Counted from the stretch's first letter, positions 42,570 to 51,355 are shown. The stretch is DNA of 64,000 bases from Clostridia bacterium (GCA_017416345.1 JAFQCR010000024.1:1-64000), one strand, 5' to 3'. Program-made: numbers and translations. Notes: generated from the letters alone by a model not told the origin.

Positions 42570-43463
42570 TTAAGCCTTTTCGGCCAATTCAAGCTGTTCA
42601 ATATATTCCTTCAAAGCAACCGTCCATTCACGCATACCGTCGCCTACAGTTTCCCTTAAATGACGGTTGTCCAGCGAAGAATAGGCAGGACGCTTGGCAG
42701 GTCGGTTGGATTGCTCGGTGGTGCATGGGTCAACGGTGCAGGGGATACCCGAGAATTCAACGATTTTCTTTGCAAAGTCGAACCAGGTACACTCACCCGT
42801 TCCCGTGCAATGGTATATACCGTAATTTTCGGTCTTGGCCGCCAACAGAATATGGTAGGCAAGATCCTCACAGTTGGTGGGATTGCCGCGTTGGTCATTG
42901 ACCACCGTCAAAGCGCCTCGCTCCTTGGCAAAGCGGCGTATTGTTTTGACAAAGTTGTTACCGACAAGTCCGTAAAGCCACGATGTACGGAAGATGAAAT
43001 GCTTTTTACAGCTTGCCATGACCTTAATTTCGCCGTTGCGCTTGGAGGCACCGTAGGCCGTGACGGGATCGCACTCATCGGTCTCGACATAAGGCACGGT
43101 TGCGTCGCCACGGAAAACGTAGTCGGTCGAAACGTGCACCAGCTTAGCTTTGACCTTTTCGGCCGCAATTGCAAGGTTTTCGGGTCCCAAAGCGTTTACC
43201 GCTTCTGCCAAATCACGGTCGGTCTCGCAACCGTCAACATTGGTCATTGCGGCACAGTTGATGATAAGCTCGGGCTTCAGCTTTGAAATAGACTTGTCCG
43301 TTGCAGTTTTGTCGGTGATGTCAAGCGTGTCAACGTCCACCGCCGTGACCTCACAGCCTTTATATATTTCGGGAATGCTTCCCAGAGAGTTCTTTTGGGC
43401 TTTCAAAAGCTCACAGAGCGTGTTTCCCAGCTGACCCTTTGAACCTGTGATGAGTATCTTCAA
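42570..43463 (-). CDS. rfbD: dTDP-4-dehydrorhamnose reductase
   Basis: 297 aa. RmlD reduces the keto group to give dTDP-L-rhamnose. MKILITGSKGQLG binds NADPH; STDYVFRG and the YGASKRNGE catalytic segment are present. It stands between the glycosyltransferase gene and rfbB. Confidence 0.95.
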   Translation of the reverse strand: MKILITGSKGQLGNTLCELLKAQKNSLGSIPEIYKGCEVTAVDVDTLDITDKTATDKSISKLKPELIINCAAMTNVDGCETDRDLAEAVNALGPENLAIAAEKVKAKLVHVSTDYVFRGDATVPYVETDECDPVTAYGASKRNGEIKVMASCKKHFIFRTSWLYGLVGNNFVKTIRRFAKERGALTVVNDQRGNPTNCEDLAYHILLAAKTENYGIYHCTGTGECTWFDFAKKIVEFSGIPCTVDPCTTEQSNRPAKRPAYSSLDNRHLRETVGDGMREWTVALKEYIEQLELAEKA

Positions 43464-43467
43464 ATCA

Positions 43468-44232
43468 TTACCTCGACTTTCTGTGTTTTAATAAAAATTT
43501 AAACATTGATGAAATGTGAATCATTAAATATTTCAAGCTTTTGGAACTGCTGCGCTCCCATTCGTGAATAACCTTGAACTGCGGCAGGAACATGACCTTA
43601 CCGTACTTCTTGGCACGTAATGTAAGGTCGGCGTCCTCCATATACATAAAGAAACGCTCGTCAAAGCCTTTAAGCTCTTTGAAAACCTCGCTTTTTATCA
43701 CCGCAAAGCATCCACTGCATTGGTCTATCTCCAAAGGCTCGGTTATCACACGGTCTTCCATAGTGTATTCAACAGCTTTCTTTTTGAAAAACGGTGTGCG
43801 CCTTGCCAAAAGATAAATGAATCTCGGTCTTAATTTCGGCAGATGCTGCTCACGTCCGTCGGGAAAGAGGACCTTGGGCGTTGCCATCACAACGTCGCCG
43901 TGCTCGTCCATATATTTGCAGATATCGGTCAAAACATCGCTGTCAAGCCGAATATCAGGGTTTATGATAGCGTGATATTTTGAGTCCATCAAAGGGATTA
44001 CAAGATTGTTGGCCTTGCCAAATCCCAGATTCTCACCGTTTTCGGTAAAAACAGCATCAGGATCGTTTTTTAAAACGACATCTTTTGTATTATCGACCGA
44101 ACCGTTGTCAAAAACATATAATTTATAATCAATGCCTTTGGTGTTTTCTTTTAAAGAGGAAACGGCGGCACCTATTTTATCGGCGCTGTTATAGGTGACA
44201 ATGCAGGCCGATACCGTACTTGCGTGATCCAT
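43468..44232 (-). CDS. Family 2 glycosyltransferase, rhamnosyltransferase-like
   Basis: 254 aa. GT-A enzyme with CIVTYNSADKI at the start, a NPDIRLD sequence in the DXD position and FDERFFMYMEDADLTLRA, the marks of the WbbL/RfbF rhamnosyltransferase group. Being first in the dTDP-rhamnose operon supports use of that donor. It likely starts or extends a rhamnose-containing wall polymer at the membrane. The acceptor is unknown. Confidence 0.88.
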   Translation of the reverse strand: MDHASTVSACIVTYNSADKIGAAVSSLKENTKGIDYKLYVFDNGSVDNTKDVVLKNDPDAVFTENGENLGFGKANNLVIPLMDSKYHAIINPDIRLDSDVLTDICKYMDEHGDVVMATPKVLFPDGREQHLPKLRPRFIYLLARRTPFFKKKAVEYTMEDRVITEPLEIDQCSGCFAVIKSEVFKELKGFDERFFMYMEDADLTLRAKKYGKVMFLPQFKVIHEWERSSSKSLKYLMIHISSMFKFLLKHRKSR

Positions 44233-44271
44233 AAGTACCTCCGTTCATAAGTGCATAATTCTTCTTCTATC

Positions 44272-44300
44272 ATTCTACCACAAAGCCCACTTTAATTCAA
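44272..44300 (-). promoter_or_regulatory. Promoter of the rhamnose operon
   Basis: Minus strand: TTGAAT (44300-44295), 17 bases, TAGAAT (44277-44272) preceded by GTGG. Confidence 0.72.
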
Positions 44301-44314
44301 CATAAAAATTATTG

Positions 44315-44343
44315 TTGAAAACAGTAACGATTAGTGGTAGAAT
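44315..44343 (+). promoter_or_regulatory. Promoter of the PAP2-radC pair
   Basis: TTGAAA (44315-44320), 17 bases, TAGAAT (44338-44343) preceded by GTGG. Its -35 is 14 bases from the divergent -35 of the rhamnose operon. Confidence 0.75.
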
Positions 44344-44374
44344 AACTATAATATCGTATCAAGGAGGTGCACCG

Positions 44375-45082
44375 ATGAAAATTGTGGATCTAAGAAGAAA
44401 GCTTTTGCCCGATTATTCGGTAATTCCGTTTTTACTGTGCGCTGTCGGTCAGCTTATTGCATATTATCTCAGCAGAGTCATCAATTATAGCTTCAGAGGT
44501 ATGCCCGAGACCTTCCCGGACATCGGCACCGACCTCGACCGTGCGATACCCGTTTGGCCTGTTTGGTCGATCATTTACTTTTTAAGTTATTTGTTCTGGT
44601 TTATAAGCTACGTTTGGGTCAGCCGTGAAAGCAAGGAAATGTGTAACCGATTGCTTACTGCCGATATGATGGGCAAGCTGATATGCGCCGTTATATTTGT
44701 TATATTCCCGACAACCTTTTTGCGACCTGCGGTGGACACCTCGACCTTTGACGGTTGGCTGCTGAACTTCATCTATCAGATCGACCAGCCCGATAACCTT
44801 TTTCCGTCAATGCATTGCTCGGTGAGCTGGTTCTCGGCACGGTTTGTGTTTAAATGTGAAAAAATACCGAAGTGGTATAAGATATTTGCCTTTGTTGCGG
44901 CATTTATGGTGTTTGCATCGGTATTGTTTACAAAGCAACACGTCATTATAGATATTTTTGCAGGTGTATTTGTTGCCGAAGCCTGCACACAGATAGCAAG
45001 CCGAACCAAACTTCACAAATTGTATGATAAGCTTGATATAGGGAGATTTTATGAAAGAAAAGAAAAACGCAGAAAAGGGTAA
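44375..45082 (+). CDS. PAP2-superfamily membrane phosphatase
   Basis: 235 aa with about six membrane helices. PAP2 enzymes dephosphorylate lipid phosphates such as phosphatidic acid or undecaprenyl pyrophosphate. PSMHCSVSW and TKQHVIID hold the active-site histidines; the first motif is weak (FLRPAVD). The layout is close to the inositol-phosphorylceramide-synthase-like branch. AAGGAGG precedes the ATG. radC overlaps its 3' end by 32 bases. Confidence 0.85.
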   Translation: MKIVDLRRKLLPDYSVIPFLLCAVGQLIAYYLSRVINYSFRGMPETFPDIGTDLDRAIPVWPVWSIIYFLSYLFWFISYVWVSRESKEMCNRLLTADMMGKLICAVIFVIFPTTFLRPAVDTSTFDGWLLNFIYQIDQPDNLFPSMHCSVSWFSARFVFKCEKIPKWYKIFAFVAAFMVFASVLFTKQHVIIDIFAGVFVAEACTQIASRTKLHKLYDKLDIGRFYERKEKRRKG

Positions 45083-45782
45083 GTCGGTGGGGAATATTCA
45101 CTCCGGACACCGAGACCGAATGCGTGCACGTTTTATTGAAAACGGCTTTGAGGGAATGAGCGACCACGAGGTCATCGAAATGCTCTTATATTATGCCATT
45201 CCTCGTAGGAACACCAATGATATCGCACACGAGCTCATACATCGCTTCAACGATATTGCAGGCGTTTTGGAGGCTCCGTTGGATCAGCTGATGAGGATTG
45301 AAGGTATCGGTGACAATGCCGCAGTTTTTATCAAGATGATGTTGCCTCTGCTGAACCGATACCATTCGAAGCGCAGTAACAAGACTGTTTTTGATTCGAT
45401 AGATAAATGTGCAAGATATCTTATTTCAAAATATGCAGGGATCGTTAAAGAGCGTATTTCGGTGCTTTGCCTTGATTCAAACTGCAGAGAGGCCGGATAT
45501 GCTGTCGTAAGCGAGGGTGATGCAGGCTCGGTTTCGGCCGACCGCCGTCAGCTCGTTGAGGCTGTGCTCCGATATCCCACTACCGTTTCGGTCGTGCTGG
45601 CGCACAATCATCCCGGCGGAATGGCCCTGCCTTCAAGGGAAGACCTTATCAGTACGGGTGAGCTTGCCAAGGCTTTAAAAAGCCTGAATATTTTATTGAT
45701 CGATCATATTATAATTGCAGAAAATGATTATGTTTCGCTCACATCTTCGCCAGAGTTCAAGAAGATCTTCAAACAACGTTAG
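45051..45782 (+). CDS. radC: RadC family JAB-domain protein
   Basis: 243 aa. An N-terminal helix-hairpin-helix-like part (about 15-90, LMRIEGIGDNAAVFIK) is followed by a JAB metalloprotease-fold domain with AHNHPGGMALPSREDLISTGEL, the full zinc-binding motif. The old assignment to DNA repair is doubtful and the biochemical role is unknown. The start lies inside the PAP2 gene, so the two are probably translationally coupled. Confidence 0.93.
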   Translation: MKEKKNAEKGKSVGNIHSGHRDRMRARFIENGFEGMSDHEVIEMLLYYAIPRRNTNDIAHELIHRFNDIAGVLEAPLDQLMRIEGIGDNAAVFIKMMLPLLNRYHSKRSNKTVFDSIDKCARYLISKYAGIVKERISVLCLDSNCREAGYAVVSEGDAGSVSADRRQLVEAVLRYPTTVSVVLAHNHPGGMALPSREDLISTGELAKALKSLNILLIDHIIIAENDYVSLTSSPEFKKIFKQR

Positions 45783-45842
45783 TCACGTTACATAAAATGA
45801 TTATTTGTTTTTCAATGTTTTTGTATAAAAATCAAATAAACA

Positions 45843-45870
45843 TTGACAATTTTTGAATATATGATATACT
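45843..45870 (+). promoter_or_regulatory. Promoter of the cohesin-dockerin gene
   Basis: TTGACA (45843-45848), 16 bases, TATACT (45865-45870). Confidence 0.75.
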
Positions 45871-45923
45871 GTATATAGAATCAATTTCGCTGCGCTATTG
45901 TGCAGTTTTAAGGAGTACGGGTT

Positions 45924-46634
45924 ATGTATAAGATCGTCAAGCGTTCTCTTTCCTTGTTTTTTGCGCTCTGCCTTATTATTTCGGCTGTTTCGGTCGTCAG
46001 CGCTGCAGAGGCTGATGTGCTTTCTGTTGTGGTTGAAACGGTCAATGCCAAGGCGGGCGACACAGTTGACGTTGATATCAACGTAACTGCCAATCCCGGA
46101 GTAACCGTTGTAAGACTCTATGTCGATTATGATGAAAATGCGCTGACTCTTCTCGGAGCAGAGGATGGCGGCATATTGAATGAAGCAATGTTCAGCGACG
46201 AGTTTTCTTCGCCCTACTGTCTTGCTTGGTTTGATGCATTGTCGACCGAGAATGTCACCGCAACCGGTGCAATTGCAACCTTGAGATTCAAGGTCAATGC
46301 CGATGCTGTCGAGGGTGCTTATAATGTCTCGGTATACACCGATTCGGATAATGATATTCTCAACGCCGACCTTGTACCCGTTCAGTTGGAAGCTGTTGCC
46401 GGTTCGGTCAACGTTGAAGCATCTGCCGAAGATGCAATTCTCGGTGATGCCGACGGAAACGATAGTGTTACCGCAAGCGATGCCGTATATCTTATGTACC
46501 ATACCCTTTACGGAGCAGAGCAGTACCCCTTGAACCAGGAGTGTGACTTTGACGGTGACGGTGATGTAGATTCCGACGATGCCGTATACCTTTTGTACCA
46601 CACCTTGTTCGGAGAAGCTTATCCTTTGCATTAA
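45924..46634 (+). CDS. Secreted cohesin-dockerin protein
   Basis: 236 aa. The signal peptide (about 1-28, ends VVSAAEA) is followed by a cohesin-like domain (about 30-165: KAGDTVDVDINVTANPGV, VDYDENAL, IATLRFKVNADA). A type I dockerin (about 172-236) has two calcium-binding repeats, GDADGNDSVTASDAVYLMYH and CDFDGDGDVDSDDAVYLLYH. Together they could form an adaptor that docks on one scaffold and receives a second partner, as in ruminococcal cellulosomes. No enzyme or scaffoldin gene is near. AAGGAG precedes the ATG. Confidence 0.85.
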   Translation: MYKIVKRSLSLFFALCLIISAVSVVSAAEADVLSVVVETVNAKAGDTVDVDINVTANPGVTVVRLYVDYDENALTLLGAEDGGILNEAMFSDEFSSPYCLAWFDALSTENVTATGAIATLRFKVNADAVEGAYNVSVYTDSDNDILNADLVPVQLEAVAGSVNVEASAEDAILGDADGNDSVTASDAVYLMYHTLYGAEQYPLNQECDFDGDGDVDSDDAVYLLYHTLFGEAYPLH

Positions 46635-46734
46635 ACTTAATATTGTCCGGAGAATAGAGAGTGGACGTTGCTTTAAAGAATAAAGCATATTCTGTATTCC
46701 CGTGGCATATTTTATCATTAACAGTACGTTATGG

Positions 46735-46772
46735 GAAGCGGTGCTATCGGTACCGCTTCTTGTGATTTTTTT
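46735..46772 (+). terminator. Terminator after the cohesin-dockerin gene
   Basis: GAAGCGGT (46735-46742) pairs with ACCGCTTC (46752-46759); a seven-T run follows a few bases later. Confidence 0.75.
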
Positions 46773-46785
46773 ATAGGAGAGTAAT

Positions 46786-47466
46786 ATGCATACTTTTTTG
46801 GAATTGATCAACGATTTCGGACCGGTTTCCTCATTGTTACGACTTATACTTGCTGCCGTGCTTGGCGGCCTGATCGGTAGCGAGCGCGGACGTCACGGAC
46901 GTGCCGCAGGTATGAGAACACATATCCTTATCTGCCTTGGTGCCGCAATGACCGCTTTGACGGGACTTTACATAGCACACATCGGCGGAACAGGGGACAT
47001 TTCACGTATTTCGGCTCAGGTCATTTCGGGTATAGGTTTCCTTGGCGTGGGTACCATTCTTATCCGCCATAATTCCATCGTTATGGGCCTTACGACTGCC
47101 GCAGGTATGTGGTCGACCGCCGCCATCGGTATCGCAGTCGGCTACGGCTTCTATCTCGGAGCCATTATTGCAACTGCTATTTGTATTTTCACCGCTACGG
47201 GTCTCTCAAAGCTTGAGCGCCGCCGCAAGAACGTGACCCACTTCTATGCTGAGATCACAGCTGACGAAAATACCGATAATATCGTTGAGACCATCCGCAC
47301 TATGGAGGATGGAGATATTGCGGTCGATATCGTGCTTGCAAAAAGCAACACAAACGGCCGTCTCGGTCTGATAATCGACGTCCGAGACCCTAAGTCTCCC
47401 GAGACCTTTAAAGGTAAGGTCAGCGAGATTGAGGGCGTTTGTCTGGTCATTGAAGAAAAGATATAG
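46786..47466 (+). CDS. MgtC/SapB family membrane protein
   Basis: 226 aa: five hydrophobic helices (about 15-140) and a soluble C-terminal domain. LGGLIGSERGRHGRAAGMRTHILICLGAA is the family mark. MgtC proteins affect magnesium homeostasis and F-type ATPase in some pathogens; in commensals the role is unclear. It lies between two terminators, so it is transcribed alone. Confidence 0.92.
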   Translation: MHTFLELINDFGPVSSLLRLILAAVLGGLIGSERGRHGRAAGMRTHILICLGAAMTALTGLYIAHIGGTGDISRISAQVISGIGFLGVGTILIRHNSIVMGLTTAAGMWSTAAIGIAVGYGFYLGAIIATAICIFTATGLSKLERRRKNVTHFYAEITADENTDNIVETIRTMEDGDIAVDIVLAKSNTNGRLGLIIDVRDPKSPETFKGKVSEIEGVCLVIEEKI

Positions 47467-47477
47467 ATCACACCGTC

Positions 47478-47509
47478 AGCACCCCGACCGAGTCGGGGTG
47501 CTTTTTTTT
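47478..47509 (+). terminator. Terminator after the mgtC-like gene
   Basis: AGCACCCCGAC (47478-47488) and GTCGGGGTGCT (47492-47502), then eight T's. Confidence 0.96.
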
Positions 47510-47555
47510 GTACTATAAAAATTTTTATTCTATTGTAAAATATTTAAACATATAC

Positions 47556-47584
47556 TTGAAATATCGTTTGTAGTGTGTTATAAT
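47556..47584 (+). promoter_or_regulatory. Promoter of the EF-G-like gene
   Basis: TTGAAA (47556-47561), 17 bases, TATAAT (47579-47584). The leader is about 110 bases. Confidence 0.8.
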
Positions 47585-47703
47585 TATTAAAACGGAATAA
47601 AAATGATAAATTTTATGTATAAAATCTGTGCAAGATGCACAAAAGTATGAATCAAAAATATATTACCTCAATATATTTATTTTATTAGCAGAGGATGGTC
47701 AAT

Positions 47704-49752
47704 ATGAAACAGTACGACATTAACAACATCAAAAGCATTGCGCTTCTCGGTCACGGCTCGTCCGGCAAAACGACCTTGGCCGACTCTATGCTTTTCTATG
47801 CCGGTGTTACCGACCGTATCGGCAAGACTTCCGACGGTTCGGCAATAATGGATTTTGACGCTGAAGAGAAAAAGCGCAGCGTATCGGTATCAACTGCCGT
47901 TTATCAGTTGGAGTTTAAGGGTAATAAGATAAATCTGATAGATGCTCCCGGTCTTTTTGATTTTGCGGGAGGAGTCAGTGAGGCATTGACCGCAGCCGAC
48001 AGCGCAGTTATCGTGCTTTCGGGTAAATCGGGTCTTAACGTCGGCTCGCAGATCAACTACGATCAGGCTAAAGCCGCAGGAGTTCCCGTGTCGTTCTTTA
48101 TCGGTAAGCTCGATTCTCCCAGAGCTTACTTCTACCGTGTAATTTCTACTCTTACTGCCCATTACGGTGCAGTTGTTTGTCCCGTTGTTATCCCTTATGT
48201 TGAGGGTGAAACGGTCGTTTCTTACGTCAACCTTATCGAAGGCAAGGCTTATAAGTGCGACGGTGTAAAGTATACCGAGACAGCCATGCCCGAGAGTGAC
48301 GACATTAATAATATGCGTGATGTTATGCTCGAGGCCGTTGCCAGCGTTGACGAGGCTTTGATGGAAAAATATTTCGGCGGCGAGGAATTTACCGCTGATG
48401 AGATAATAGAAGCCCTTAAAAAGGGTATGGTCGCAGGTGACATTTGTCCTGTATTCGGCGGTGTCAACCAGACAGGTGAGGGTGTTGGTCTTGCTTTGGA
48501 TATCCTTTCCGCAATCGCACCTTCGGCGGCCGACCGTGAGTATAAGGTTAAGAACGGTGACGCTTTGGGTGAGGCTAACTGCAACCCCACAGCTCCTGCC
48601 GCAGCTGTTGTTTTCAAGACAATTGCCGACCCGTTTGTCGGAAAGCTGTCTTACTTTAAGGTCATTAACGGTTCAGTTAAGGCCGATATGAAGTTTACAA
48701 ATATGCGTACCGGTGAGGACGAGCGACTTGGTAAGGTCATGTGGCTTAAAGCCGGTAAACAGGAGGATGCCGACGTTATCAATGCAGGTGATATCGGTTG
48801 TGTTGCCAAGCTTGGCAATGTCAAGACGGGTGATACTCTCTGTGCCGCAGGCTCTACTGTTGAGGTAGTAGCCGCCGAGTTCCCCAAGGCTTGCCTCTCG
48901 ATGGCCGTCAAGGTTCTCAAGAAGGGTGAGGAAGAAAAGGTTTCGCAGGGCTTGCAGAGACTTTGTGAAGAGGATCCCACTCTGTCGTTCGGCACCGATA
49001 AGGAAACAAGAGAGCTTGTTCTGTCGGGTCTTGGTGAACAGCATCTGGATGTTGTTTCCTCTAAATTAAAGAATAAGTTTGGCGTTGAGGTCAAGCTTGA
49101 AACTCCCAAGGTTGCCTATCGTGAGACCATCCGTAAGAAGGTCAAGGTTCAGGGCAGACATAAGAAGCAGTCGGGCGGACACGGTCAGTTCGGTGACGTT
49201 TGGATCGAGTTTGAGCCGTGTGACAGCGAAGAGATGGTATTTGAGGAGAACGTTTTTGGCGGCGCAGTTCCCAAGAACTTCTTCCCCGCAGTTGAGACCG
49301 GACTTCGTGATTGTGTCAAGAAGGGCACACTTGCAGGCTATCCCGTTGTGGGTCTTAAGGCAACCCTTGTTGACGGCTCTTACCATCCCGTTGACTCGTC
49401 CGAAATGTCCTTCAAGATGGCCGCCGCCGTTGCCTTCAAGGCAGGTATCCCGATGGCCAACCCCGTTCTGTTGGAGCCCATCGGTACTTTGAACGTTGTC
49501 GTTCCTGACGATGTAATGGGTGACGTTATCGGTGATATCAACAAGCGCCGCGGCAGAGTTTTGGGTATGAATCCTCAGGAAAACCGCAAGCAGGAGATCA
49601 TAGCTGAGGTTCCCGTTTCCGAAATGGGCGATTTCCCGACCGCAATGCGATCCATTGCCCAGGGCAGAGCAGTGTTCGAGTTCAATTTTGAACGCTACGA
49701 GGAAGCACCCCCGTTCATTGCTCAGAAGGTCATTGCCGAAAAAGCTGAATAA
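47704..49752 (+). CDS. EF-G paralogue (EF-G-like translational GTPase)
   Basis: 682 aa with the five-domain layout of elongation factor G. The P-loop is GHGSSGKTT and switch II is DAPGLFDF in place of DTPGHVDF. The guanine-specificity motif NKxD reads GKLD (FIGKLDSPRA), so its Asn is lost. Domain IV contains QSGGHGQFGDVWIEF. These departures mark the divergent EF-G-like class, not the FusA that drives elongation. It may act on ribosomes in recycling or stress, or protect them. The ATG at 47704 fits AGAGG nine bases upstream; ATG 47695 touches that site. Confidence 0.88.
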   Translation: MKQYDINNIKSIALLGHGSSGKTTLADSMLFYAGVTDRIGKTSDGSAIMDFDAEEKKRSVSVSTAVYQLEFKGNKINLIDAPGLFDFAGGVSEALTAADSAVIVLSGKSGLNVGSQINYDQAKAAGVPVSFFIGKLDSPRAYFYRVISTLTAHYGAVVCPVVIPYVEGETVVSYVNLIEGKAYKCDGVKYTETAMPESDDINNMRDVMLEAVASVDEALMEKYFGGEEFTADEIIEALKKGMVAGDICPVFGGVNQTGEGVGLALDILSAIAPSAADREYKVKNGDALGEANCNPTAPAAAVVFKTIADPFVGKLSYFKVINGSVKADMKFTNMRTGEDERLGKVMWLKAGKQEDADVINAGDIGCVAKLGNVKTGDTLCAAGSTVEVVAAEFPKACLSMAVKVLKKGEEEKVSQGLQRLCEEDPTLSFGTDKETRELVLSGLGEQHLDVVSSKLKNKFGVEVKLETPKVAYRETIRKKVKVQGRHKKQSGGHGQFGDVWIEFEPCDSEEMVFEENVFGGAVPKNFFPAVETGLRDCVKKGTLAGYPVVGLKATLVDGSYHPVDSSEMSFKMAAAVAFKAGIPMANPVLLEPIGTLNVVVPDDVMGDVIGDINKRRGRVLGMNPQENRKQEIIAEVPVSEMGDFPTAMRSIAQGRAVFEFNFERYEEAPPFIAQKVIAEKAE

Positions 49753-49761
49753 GTTTTATTA

Positions 49762-49792
49762 AAGCCGCGGTTTTCGGACTGCGGCTTTTTTC
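49762..49792 (+). terminator. Terminator after the EF-G-like gene
   Basis: AAGCCGC (49762-49768) pairs with GCGGCTT (49781-49787), then T's. Confidence 0.9.
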
Positions 49793-49866
49793 TCTTGAGG
49801 CGTAATATTTACAGTTTTTTGTTGTCTTATGTTATGTAATGTATTTTATTTTAAGGTGGTGTTTGA

Positions 49867-50577
49867 TTGAAACGCAGGGTTTTGATGATCGTTGCCGTAA
49901 TAGCTGCTGTTGCTGTTGTTATATTTGCGATAGGTTATGTGGGCAACAATTTCTTCGAGTTTTTCAACGAAGATCCGCCTCAAAATTCCTTTGAGTATGA
50001 TTCGGACGACGATCCTCGCACAATAACCTACAAAGGCAAGACTTATAAAGACGTCAGAACGCTGGAGTTTGATATAAACGAGGATGAATGGAGCTATATG
50101 GGCGAGGGAGGATATTATTCTCACTTTGTAAAAAGATATAATCCTGCCTATGCGTATCCCAACGCTGACTCTCCGATCATCATTAACCAGGAAGGCTTGG
50201 GCACATACGTTTCAGAGGATTTTTATTCCTATGCTTCGGAGTATAACGGTGATTTTAAGTTTTGCGGCATTGAGATAACGGAAACCGATACCGCTGCAAA
50301 AACGAGTAAAACAAAAACCGTAAAATTTGATAAGCCGATAGGGTTTGATGAGATATTTACGGGTGAAGTCTGCTATTCATATTTGGCCGACCGAGCTGAA
50401 AACATCTCATATTCGGTGAGATTTATTTCTTTTAAAGATAATAAAATACTCCGCAAGACCGAGGGGTGTTTTATGTATGACGGAAGATTATATGCTTGCG
50501 CTTATTGTTTTTGGGGATTGGATTTTGATATGGATGTCGTAGGATTTTGCATTGACGAAAGCCTATTAAAGGAGTGA
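49867..50577 (+). CDS. Exported hypothetical protein, first of a paralogous pair
   Basis: 236 aa from a TTG with AAGGTGG upstream. The N-terminal hydrophobic segment (about 5-26) is a membrane anchor or uncleaved signal. The rest is an acidic, Tyr-rich extracytoplasmic domain. It shares a row of motifs with the next protein: YPNADSP vs YPNAEEP, SEYNG vs DDYNG, and FTGEV vs FTGKV near the end. No known family was recognised. It is followed by its paralogue after four bases, so the two form an operon. Confidence 0.7.
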   Translation: MKRRVLMIVAVIAAVAVVIFAIGYVGNNFFEFFNEDPPQNSFEYDSDDDPRTITYKGKTYKDVRTLEFDINEDEWSYMGEGGYYSHFVKRYNPAYAYPNADSPIIINQEGLGTYVSEDFYSYASEYNGDFKFCGIEITETDTAAKTSKTKTVKFDKPIGFDEIFTGEVCYSYLADRAENISYSVRFISFKDNKILRKTEGCFMYDGRLYACAYCFWGLDFDMDVVGFCIDESLLKE

Positions 50578-50581
50578 TTTT

Positions 50582-51313
50582 ATGAAAAAGAAATTACTGC
50601 TTATTTTGGTTTTTGTTTTTGCATTAGCGGTCTGTTCATCGTGCTCCGAAGACTCCTCGCCGCCCGGAGGTTATTTGAAAACGGTCGAAATTGATACCGT
50701 TAGAGATCATTTGGATTACAACAACGAGCGTTATTATCTGTATGATTCTCTCGATTGTCCCGAGCTTGACCGTCTGCAATATATGGGAAAAGTGAGCTTG
50801 AAGCTGATACTCAACGATTTTCGCACAAATCACTCGGTCTACGTTTATCCGAATGCAGAGGAGCCGCTGTTCTTTTATTGCGAGGAGGTCGGCGTATTTG
50901 CGGACTTGGAGTTTTACAATCCCGCAGATGATTACAACGGACTGACCGAGTATTCGGGCGTTACTGTTGCGACAGTAAATGCCGACCTTACATGCAACGA
51001 TGAAACGGTTTATAAAACCGTGAAAAATAAGCATTATGATTTTAAAGAAGCATTGAACTTCAAAACGTTATTTACAGGAAAGGTCATTGAGTTCAGCACC
51101 GTCCGTTCATCAAAGGAATACAGAGAAAACGAACACCTTGAGTTTTATCTGGAATTTTCCGATGATATTCCGCTGGTGAAAAAATGCAAGGCTTATAGCT
51201 GTAACGGAGCATATCATATTGCGTATTTTGATTTTTTTGACGGATTGGGTATCAGCGGTTATGACGATGATTTTTATTTTGAGATCAATAACGGAGTACT
51301 AGACGACAAATAA
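50582..51313 (+). CDS. Exported (lipo)protein, second of the pair
   Basis: 243 aa. Starts MKKKLLLILVFVFALAVCSSCSED, a signal peptide with Cys residues that could serve as a lipoprotein anchor, although the lipobox is not ideal. The mature part aligns by motif with the preceding protein and has the same length, so this is a tandem duplication with one copy membrane-anchored and one likely lipidated. Function unknown. Confidence 0.7.
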   Translation: MKKKLLLILVFVFALAVCSSCSEDSSPPGGYLKTVEIDTVRDHLDYNNERYYLYDSLDCPELDRLQYMGKVSLKLILNDFRTNHSVYVYPNAEEPLFFYCEEVGVFADLEFYNPADDYNGLTEYSGVTVATVNADLTCNDETVYKTVKNKHYDFKEALNFKTLFTGKVIEFSTVRSSKEYRENEHLEFYLEFSDDIPLVKKCKAYSCNGAYHIAYFDFFDGLGISGYDDDFYFEINNGVLDDK

Positions 51314-51316
51314 TGA

Positions 51317-51355
51317 AAGATGCTGCGACCGTCGGTCGCGGCATCTTTTGTTTTT
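51317..51355 (+). terminator. Terminator after the paralogous pair
   Basis: AAGATGCTGCGACC (51317-51330) pairs with GGTCGCGGCATCTT (51333-51346), then T's. Confidence 0.92.

Noticed and set aside
45801-46811. 336-codon ORF on the minus strand across the cohesin-dockerin gene
   Set aside because: It is antisense to a gene with signal peptide, dockerin repeats, promoter and ribosome binding site, has no recognisable domain or start signal, and spans the mgtC-like gene's start.
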